DNA from: an uncultured Paraprevotella sp.
Lineage (GTDB): Bacteria; Bacteroidota; Bacteroidia; Bacteroidales; Bacteroidaceae
DNA: 12,166 nucleotides
Direction of reading: 5' to 3'
NCBI GenBank assembly: GCA_910584955.1
Contig: CAJUDC010000078.1
Coordinates: forward strand, 1-12,166
The position numbers and the translations under genes are program-made. Shown here in pieces: positions 7,166 through 12,166 of the stretch. Within the stretch, counting starts at the first letter, position 1; every line of letters starts with the position of its first letter. The notes beneath the pieces were generated by a model that saw only the letters and a program-made list of their open reading frames with translations, did no database searches and was not told where the DNA came from.

Positions 7166-7344
7166 TCCAGGCGCATACGGATAAACAGTCGGGCCCACTC
7201 CGGCTGTTTGCCCATCTCTCACCCCCTGTTTTCAGGTAACCGTCTTCCTCCTTTCCGCCGTCCGAAAAGAGATCTTTCCGCTCAAAAAGTCACCTCTACC
7301 AGCACATTTATACTTCTCCATGCCCTTGTTTGCTTTTTTTTGCG

Positions 7345-7352
7345 TACTTTTG
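7345..7352 (+). promoter_or_regulatory. -7 box of the serS promoter
   Basis: TACTTTTG matches the TAnnTTTG consensus and lies 34 bases before the serS ATG. A TTG at 7326-7328 is 16 bases upstream, shorter than the usual spacing, so the -33 element is doubtful. The promoter probably also serves the fused oxidoreductase gene behind serS. Confidence 0.5.
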
Positions 7353-7386
7353 CATATTGGAATATTTGTATCAAAACATAAATCGT

Positions 7387-8676
7387 ATGCTGACAGTAAA
7401 GTTCATCAACGAACAGACCGAAACCGTTATAAAAGGTCTGGAGAAAAAGCATTTTAAAGGAGCCCGCGAAGCCATCGACAAGGTTATCGCCATCGACAAG
7501 AAGCGCCGCGAGACACAAACCCGCCTGGATCAGAATCTGGCCGAAGGCAAAAAACTGGCCGCCCAAATCGGCAGCCTGATGAAACAAGGGCAGAAAGAAG
7601 AAGCCGAGCAGATAAAGACCCGGGTAGCCGAACTGAAAGAAGCTGCCAAAGTCCTCCAAGAAACGCTGGATCAGGCAGCAGCCGAACTGACGGCACAATT
7701 GTGCACCATCCCCAATGTGCCCCATGCCGACGTACCGGAAGGGGCGGGAGCCGAAGACAATGTGGTGGTAAAAACCGGCGGACCGGAGCCTCATCTGAGC
7801 GAAGACGCGCTGCCTCACTGGGAATTGGCCAAGAAGTACAACCTGATTGATTTTGAACTGGGCGTGAAAGTGACCGGTGCGGGCTTCCCGTTCTATATAG
7901 GCAAGATGGCACGCCTGCAACGCGCGCTGGAAGCCTTCTTCCTGGAAGAGGCACGCCGGAGCGGTTATCTGGAAGTGCAGCCTCCCTACGTGGTCAATCA
8001 GGCTTCCGGTTACGGCACCGGCCAGTTGCCGGACAAAGAAGGACAGATGTATCACTGCAACGAAGACGACCTGTATCTGATTCCCACCGCCGAAGTGCCC
8101 GTGACGAACATCTTCCGCGATGTCATTCTGGACGAGAAGTCGCTGCCCGTGAAGCGTTGCGCCTATTCGGGCTGCTTCCGCCGCGAAGCCGGTTCGTACG
8201 GTAAGGATGTGCGCGGACTGAACCGCCTGCATCAGTTCGACAAGGTAGAAATCGTGCGCATCGACACGCCCGAGCACTCTTACGAATCGCTCAAGGAGAT
8301 GCTGGCCCACGTGGAAGGCTTGCTCATCAAACTGGAACTTCCCTATCGCATCCTGCGCCTGTGCGGAGGCGACATGAGTTTCACCAGCGCCATCTGCTAC
8401 GATTTTGAAGTGTGGAGCGCCGCCCAGAAACGCTGGCTCGAAGTTAGTTCCACCTCCAACTTCGAAAGCTATCAGGCCAACCGTCTGAAATGCCGCTACC
8501 GCAAAGCAGCCGACAAGAAGATCGAGCTGTGCCACACCCTCAACGGATCGGCGCTGGCACTGCCCCGCATCGTAGCCGCCATCATGGAGAACAACCAGAC
8601 CCCCGAAGGCATCCGTGTGCCCAAATGTCTGGTGCCCTACTGCGGTTTCGAGCTGCTCGACGACCAAAACTTTTAA
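7387..8676 (+). CDS. serS: Serine--tRNA ligase (seryl-tRNA synthetase)
   Basis: This 429-aa cytoplasmic class II synthetase charges tRNA-Ser (and tRNA-Sec where present) with serine. Residues about 25-105 form the long helical arm, rich in Lys, Glu and Ala, that grips the long variable arm of tRNA-Ser. The catalytic domain follows. TAE (234-236) binds the serine amino group, motif 2 contains FRRE (264-267) before AGSYGKDVRGLNRLHQFDKVE, and motif 3 is NGSALALPR (386-394) followed by ENNQ. The length fits the bacterial family (about 420-430 aa). The frame is open upstream to 7330, but that extension overlaps the -7 box and the arm normally starts with Met-Leu, so the ATG at 7387 is taken. The next gene starts 22 bases downstream, suggesting cotranscription. 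Confidence 0.97.
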   Translation: MLTVKFINEQTETVIKGLEKKHFKGAREAIDKVIAIDKKRRETQTRLDQNLAEGKKLAAQIGSLMKQGQKEEAEQIKTRVAELKEAAKVLQETLDQAAAELTAQLCTIPNVPHADVPEGAGAEDNVVVKTGGPEPHLSEDALPHWELAKKYNLIDFELGVKVTGAGFPFYIGKMARLQRALEAFFLEEARRSGYLEVQPPYVVNQASGYGTGQLPDKEGQMYHCNEDDLYLIPTAEVPVTNIFRDVILDEKSLPVKRCAYSGCFRREAGSYGKDVRGLNRLHQFDKVEIVRIDTPEHSYESLKEMLAHVEGLLIKLELPYRILRLCGGDMSFTSAICYDFEVWSAAQKRWLEVSSTSNFESYQANRLKCRYRKAADKKIELCHTLNGSALALPRIVAAIMENNQTPEGIRVPKCLVPYCGFELLDDQNF

Positions 8677-8698
8677 ATAAACGCATTAATAGAAAGAC

Positions 8699-11056
8699 AT
8701 GAACAAAATCATATCGAAGGAGCAATTCTCGGAGAAAGTATTCAAGTTCGTAATCGAGGCCCCGCTGATAGCCAAAGCCCGCCGTGCCGGTCATTTCGTG
8801 ATTGTGCGCATCGGCGACAAAGGCGAGCGTATGCCCCTCACCATCGCCGGTGCCGACCCCGAAAAAGGCACCATCACGCTGGTGGTGCAGCAAGTGGGCC
8901 TCAGTTCGTCGCGCCTGTGCCGGTTGGACGCAGGCGACTACATCACGGATGTGGTAGGTCCTCTGGGGAAAGCCACGCATATCGACCGCTTCGGCACCGT
9001 GGTGTGTGCCGGCGGCGGTGTAGGCGTAGCTCCGATGCTCCCCATCATTCAGGCCCTGAAAGCAGCCGGCAACCGGGTGATCTCCGTTCTGGCCGGCCGC
9101 AGCAAAGAGTTAATCATACTGGAAGATGAGGTACGCCGCAGCTCCGACGAAGTGATTATCATGACCGACGACGGAAGCTACGGCACCAAGGGGCTGGTGA
9201 CCGAAGGCATCGAAAGCGTCATCAAACGCGAACCGGTAGACAAATGCTTTGCCATCGGTCCGGCTGTCATGATGAAGTTCTGCTGTCTGCTGACCCGCAA
9301 ATACGGCATCCCCACCGATGTGTCCCTGAACACCATCATGGTGGACGGCACCGGTATGTGCGGTGCTTGCCGCATCTCCGTAGGCGGAAAAACACGCTTT
9401 GTGTGTGTGGACGGTCCCGAGTTCGACGGGCATCAAGTGGACTTCGACGAGATGCTCAAGCGCATGGGAGCCTTCAAAAAAGAGGAGCAGGAAGACATGG
9501 CGCGCCTGGAAAGCGATTTCCGGGAACGGCAAGCCGCAGAAGCCCTTCGGACAGCCGAGACACAAGCAGCCGAGGCGGTCGCAATGGACACTACCACTCC
9601 GCTGGAGGAACTGACCGACCGCAACGCAACATGGCGCAAGGACCTCCGTCAGAGCATGAAGGCCAAGGAACGCACCGCTCTGCCGCGCGTAGAAATGAAC
9701 GAACTGGATCCGGCGTACCGCGCTACCACCCGCACGGAAGAGGTCAACAAAGGACTGACCCGCGAACAAGCCGTCACCGAGGCCAAACGCTGTCTGGACT
9801 GCGCCAATCCCACCTGCATGCAAGGCTGTCCGGTGAGCATCAACATTCCGTCTTTCATCAAGAATATCGAGCGCGGCGAGTTTCTCAACGCCGCCCGCGT
9901 GCTGAAGAGCACTTCGGCCCTGCCCGCCGTATGCGGTCGGGTATGTCCGCAGGAGAAACAGTGTGAAAGCCGTTGCATCCATCTGAAGATGAACGGACCG
10001 GCTGTGGCCATCGGCTACCTGGAACGGTTTGCAGCCGACTTTGAACGCGAAAGCGGGCGGATGTCGGTACCGTCGTGTGCACCGGCCAACGGCATAAAAG
10101 TGGCCGTAATCGGTTCCGGTCCCGCCGGACTGTCCTTTGCGGGCGACATGGCCAAGAACGGTTACGACGTGACGGTGTTCGAAGCCTTGCACGAAATCGG
10201 CGGTGTGCTGAAATACGGTATCCCCGAATTTCGTCTGCCCAACCGGATCGTGGATGTGGAAATCCGCAATTTGGAACAAATGGGAGTAAAATTCGAGAAG
10301 GACTGCCTGGTGGGAAAAACCATCAGCGTGAAAGAACTGGAAGACGCCGGATTCAAAGGTATCTTTGTGGCTTCGGGAGCCGGTCTGCCCAATTTCATGG
10401 GCATTCCGGGCGAGAACAGTATCAATATCCTGTCAAGCAACGAATACCTGACGCGCGTCAACCTGATGGATGCCTCCAATCCCGAAACCGACACACCGAT
10501 ACACCGGGCACGCAACGTCATGGTGGTGGGAGGCGGAAACACGGCCATGGACTCCTGCCGTACCGCCAAACGTCTGGGAGCCGAACGTGTGATGATCGTC
10601 TACCGCCGTTCGGAAGCCGAAATGCCGGCCCGGCTCGAAGAGGTGAAACATGCCAAGGAGGAGGGCATCGAGTTCCTCACCCTGCACAACCCGCTGGAAT
10701 ATATAGCGGACGAGAAAGGCGCGGTGAAACAAGTCGTGTTGCAGAAAATGCAACTGGGCGAACCGGATGCCAGCGGACGCCGCAGCCCGGAACCGATTCC
10801 CGGTGCCACGGAAACCGTTGACATCGACATGGCCGTAGTGGCCGTAGGCGTTTCTCCCAACCCGATTGTGCCCACCTCTGTCAAAGGCCTGGAACTGGGA
10901 CGCAAGAACACCATCCTCGTCAACGAGGACATGCAGACGAACATCCCCACCCTGTTTGCCGGAGGCGACATCGTACGCGGAGGAGCCACCGTGATATTGG
11001 CCATGGGAGACGGTCGCCGCGCAGCCGCAAGCATGCACGCCTATCTAAGTAAGTAA
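8699..11056 (+). CDS. Fused NfnA-like / NfnB (GltD)-like NAD(P)H flavoprotein oxidoreductase
   Basis: This 785-aa protein joins two parts usually encoded separately. Residues 1-255 form a ferredoxin-NADP reductase-like unit (FAD motif RMPLT at 44-48, nucleotide motif GGGVGVAP at 105-112) ending in a [2Fe-2S] site, D216, C221, C224, C236. A charged, Ala/Glu-rich linker (about 260-300) follows. The second half resembles the GltD/NfnB subunit: two cysteine groups, C365-C368-C373-C377 and C412-C416-C422-C426, for [4Fe-4S] clusters, FAD motif GSGPAG (472-477), NADP motif GGGNTAMD (611-618) and FAGGDI near the end. Databases often call such proteins NADPH-dependent glutamate synthase or dihydroorotate dehydrogenase-like. 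The domain order better fits NfnAB, a bifurcating NADH-dependent reduced ferredoxin:NADP oxidoreductase, or the related sulfide dehydrogenase SudAB. No glutamate synthase large subunit is adjacent. Activity is inferred. Confidence 0.9.
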   Translation: MNKIISKEQFSEKVFKFVIEAPLIAKARRAGHFVIVRIGDKGERMPLTIAGADPEKGTITLVVQQVGLSSSRLCRLDAGDYITDVVGPLGKATHIDRFGTVVCAGGGVGVAPMLPIIQALKAAGNRVISVLAGRSKELIILEDEVRRSSDEVIIMTDDGSYGTKGLVTEGIESVIKREPVDKCFAIGPAVMMKFCCLLTRKYGIPTDVSLNTIMVDGTGMCGACRISVGGKTRFVCVDGPEFDGHQVDFDEMLKRMGAFKKEEQEDMARLESDFRERQAAEALRTAETQAAEAVAMDTTTPLEELTDRNATWRKDLRQSMKAKERTALPRVEMNELDPAYRATTRTEEVNKGLTREQAVTEAKRCLDCANPTCMQGCPVSINIPSFIKNIERGEFLNAARVLKSTSALPAVCGRVCPQEKQCESRCIHLKMNGPAVAIGYLERFAADFERESGRMSVPSCAPANGIKVAVIGSGPAGLSFAGDMAKNGYDVTVFEALHEIGGVLKYGIPEFRLPNRIVDVEIRNLEQMGVKFEKDCLVGKTISVKELEDAGFKGIFVASGAGLPNFMGIPGENSINILSSNEYLTRVNLMDASNPETDTPIHRARNVMVVGGGNTAMDSCRTAKRLGAERVMIVYRRSEAEMPARLEEVKHAKEEGIEFLTLHNPLEYIADEKGAVKQVVLQKMQLGEPDASGRRSPEPIPGATETVDIDMAVVAVGVSPNPIVPTSVKGLELGRKNTILVNEDMQTNIPTLFAGGDIVRGGATVILAMGDGRRAAASMHAYLSK

Positions 11057-11062
11057 CCCCAA

Positions 11063-11076
11063 GCGCCGTAAGGCGC
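11063..11076 (+). other. Small hairpin with GTAA tetraloop after the oxidoreductase gene
   Basis: GCGCC (11063-11067) and GGCGC (11072-11076) form a five-bp stem closed by GTAA, a GNRA-type loop. It lies seven bases after the stop codon, upstream of the larger terminator hairpin. It may protect the mRNA 3' end or be incidental. Confidence 0.35.
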
Positions 11077-11084
11077 CACACACA

Positions 11085-11130
11085 GTTTTGCCCTCCCGCC
11101 CCGGCCAATGCGCCCCGGTGAGGGCAAAAC
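11085..11130 (+). terminator. Hairpin terminator after the oxidoreductase gene
   Basis: GTTTTGCCCTC (11085-11095) pairs perfectly with GAGGGCAAAAC (11120-11130). The 24-base loop can form an inner CCGG/CCGG stem (11101-11104 with 11115-11118). The sequence after it (CTTTCAAG) has only a short T run, so termination may be partial and some transcripts may continue into the DUF486 gene. Confidence 0.65.
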
Positions 11131-11153
11131 CTTTCAAGTATTCATCAACGTAT

Positions 11154-11522
11154 ATGAACGCACTCTATACCATTTTGCTCTTGCTGACGAGCAATGTTTT
11201 CATGACGCTGGCCTGGTACGGGCATCTGAAACTCCAGCAAACGGGGGTGTCCAGCCATTGGCCGCTCATCGGCGTCATCCTCTTTTCATGGAGCATCGCT
11301 TTTGTGGAATATTGCTTTCTGGTGCCGGCCAACCGCATCGGCTTCAGTGAAAACGGAGGTCCTTTCAATCTGATGCAACTGAAAGTCATTCAGGAAGTCA
11401 TCTCGCTGATTGTCTTCACCGTAGTGGCCAACCTGATGTTCCAGGGACAGAGCCTGCAATGGAACCATCTCGCCGCTTTTGCCTGTTTGGTGCTGTCGGT
11501 CTACTTCGTATTCATGAAATAA
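11154..11522 (+). CDS. DUF486 (DMT-like) small membrane protein
   Basis: This 122-aa protein of unknown function belongs to the DUF486 family, annotated as a small member of the drug/metabolite transporter superfamily. Four hydrophobic segments are visible: about residues 4-23, 36-58, 78-98 and 102-121. The family signature is clear: VPANRIG (57-63), then GGPFNLMQLKVIQEVISL (68-85). Such four-helix proteins may act as dimers, as in small multidrug transporters, but no substrate is known. The frame is open upstream to 11088, within the terminator hairpin; the ATG at 11154 is chosen because the first membrane helix starts there. No -7 box is seen just upstream. The TtcA-like gene begins 18 bases after the stop. 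Confidence 0.85.
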   Translation: MNALYTILLLLTSNVFMTLAWYGHLKLQQTGVSSHWPLIGVILFSWSIAFVEYCFLVPANRIGFSENGGPFNLMQLKVIQEVISLIVFTVVANLMFQGQSLQWNHLAAFACLVLSVYFVFMK

Positions 11523-11540
11523 TCTTTTACAGCCGGCCCC

Positions 11541-12166
11541 ATGAAACCCACCCCGGAACAGCAGCTGGAGCACCGCATCTGGCGCCATTTCAACAAAGGA
11601 ATCACCCAATACGGTCTGCTGGCAGACAACGACCGGATTCTGATAGGTTTGTCGGGCGGGAAAGATTCGCTGGCCTTGCTCGATCTGCTGGCCCGGCGCG
11701 CACGGATCCGAAAGCCCTCCATCCATATCGAGGCTTTACACGTGCGCATGGACAATATCGCCTACGAAAGCGACACCGGCTATCTGGAAGATTTTGCCGC
11801 ACAACGGCAGGTGCGCCTCCACATCCGGCACACCGCTTTCGACCCTTCCACCGACCATCGCAAGACGCCCTGTTTCCTGTGTTCGTGGAACCGCAGAAAA
11901 ATGCTGTTCACCGTGGCGCAGGAACAAGCATGCAACAAAATCGCCCTGGGCCATCACCAGGACGACATCCTGCACACCACCCTGCTGAATCTGGCTTTTC
12001 AAGGCCATTTCTCAACCATGCCCGTCCGATTGCGCATGAGCAAATTTCCCATCACTGTCATACGTCCGCTCTGCATGGTACGGGAAGCCGACCTGAAGAG
12101 TTGGAGCGAACAGCAGGGCTACCGGCAACAGACCAAACGCTGTCCGTACGAAACCCAATCGAACCG
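11541..12166 (+). CDS. TtcA-like tRNA 2-thiocytidine biosynthesis protein, cut by window end
   Basis: The first 208 codons are present and the frame is open to the last base, so the C-terminus lies outside. The protein is a PP-loop ATPase related to TtcA, which uses ATP and an iron-sulfur cluster to place sulfur on cytidine 32 of some tRNAs. The P-loop is SGGKDS (38-43). The first cysteine pair is C111-F-L-C114, followed by an Arg-rich WNRRKMLF stretch, and the second motif is LGHHQDDIL (136-144). A third cysteine lies at C201 (RCPYE). These match the three cluster ligands known for Escherichia coli TtcA (two from the first CxxC, one from the second). The second cysteine of the second pair is Glu here. 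The ATG at 11541 leaves an 18-base gap after the DUF486 gene, so they are probably cotranscribed. Confidence 0.85.
   Translation, partial: MKPTPEQQLEHRIWRHFNKGITQYGLLADNDRILIGLSGGKDSLALLDLLARRARIRKPSIHIEALHVRMDNIAYESDTGYLEDFAAQRQVRLHIRHTAFDPSTDHRKTPCFLCSWNRRKMLFTVAQEQACNKIALGHHQDDILHTTLLNLAFQGHFSTMPVRLRMSKFPITVIRPLCMVREADLKSWSEQQGYRQQTKRCPYETQSN

Larger units (their letters stand above)
6826..7386. other. 561-base intergenic region without a credible gene
   Basis: This gap separates the minus-strand exchanger from serS. Its left part holds the exchanger's -7 box and a 16-base palindrome; its right end holds the serS -7 box. Between them, 6920-7330 has a mixed C-rich composition and a 14-bp inverted repeat. 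Open frames of 80-110 codons exist on both strands but have no recognisable domain. They are rich in Arg, Cys, Ser or Pro and have no fitting start signals. A small RNA or a decayed gene is possible but not shown. Confidence 0.6.

Noticed and set aside
6890..7222. Minus-strand open frame of 110 codons in the gap before serS
   Set aside because: It is rich in Arg, Cys and Gly with no hydrophobic core pattern or known motif, has no start signal, and runs through the exchanger gene's palindrome.
6973..7239. Plus-strand open frame of 88 codons in the same gap
   Set aside because: It is a low-complexity Ser/Thr/Pro-rich product without family features, and it overlaps the inverted repeat and the minus-strand frame.
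7330..7386. 19-residue N-terminal extension of serS from a TTG codon
   Set aside because: It covers the -7 box and would not fit the usual SerRS start.
7282..8667. Minus-strand open frame of 461 codons under serS
   Set aside because: It is an antisense shadow created by codon bias; the product has no domain and serS is fully conserved on the other strand.
1..12166. Search for a new defence, phage, secretion or biosynthetic system
   Set aside because: All genes are recognisable housekeeping or widespread families. No repeat array, integrase, transposase, toxin-antitoxin pair or clear composition shift was seen.

Overview
The window looks like an ordinary housekeeping stretch of a Bacteroidales chromosome, most likely Bacteroides or a close relative. 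This rests on three things: several intergenic gaps carry the TAnnTTTG -7 box typical of this phylum, clear Shine-Dalgarno sequences are mostly missing, and the protein variants match the group (a LolA-like protein after ftsK, a VRK-type TrxB, a fused NfnAB-like protein). The species cannot be set from the sequence alone. I found no tRNA, rRNA, CRISPR array, insertion sequence, phage gene or defence system.

Left block (1-4292, plus strand): ftsK (DNA translocase), a LolA-like periplasmic lipoprotein carrier and trxB (thioredoxin reductase) are packed 14 and 34 bases apart behind one -7 box, so they are probably one transcript. Middle block (4293-5210): a well-formed promoter and an ~80-base leader with a long-range stem precede rplU-rpmA (ribosomal proteins L21 and L27), which end at a strong hairpin terminator. 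A second hairpin with a perfect 27-bp stem follows.

The only clear minus-strand gene (5230-6825) encodes an AspT/YidE/YbjL-type membrane exchanger with two cytoplasmic RCK_C domains. It converges on rplU-rpmA and diverges from serS. The 561-base gap upstream of it (6826-7386) holds its promoter, a 16-base palindrome over the -33 region, a widely spaced inverted repeat and no credible gene.

Right block (7387-12166, plus strand): serS (seryl-tRNA synthetase) is followed after 22 bases by a 785-aa iron-sulfur flavoprotein that joins NfnA-like and NfnB/GltD-like halves. After a hairpin terminator come a four-helix DUF486 membrane protein and the first two thirds of a TtcA-like tRNA 2-thiolation enzyme, cut off by the window end.

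The genes share no single pathway: chromosome segregation, envelope biogenesis, thiol redox, translation and NAD(P)H redox balance are side by side. ftsK, lolA, trxB and serS also cluster in Escherichia coli, so part of this neighbourhood may be old. The most interesting items are the fused bifurcating-type oxidoreductase, the rplU leader, the dyads that overlap two promoters, and the unexplained gap before serS. I do not see an undescribed multi-gene system.
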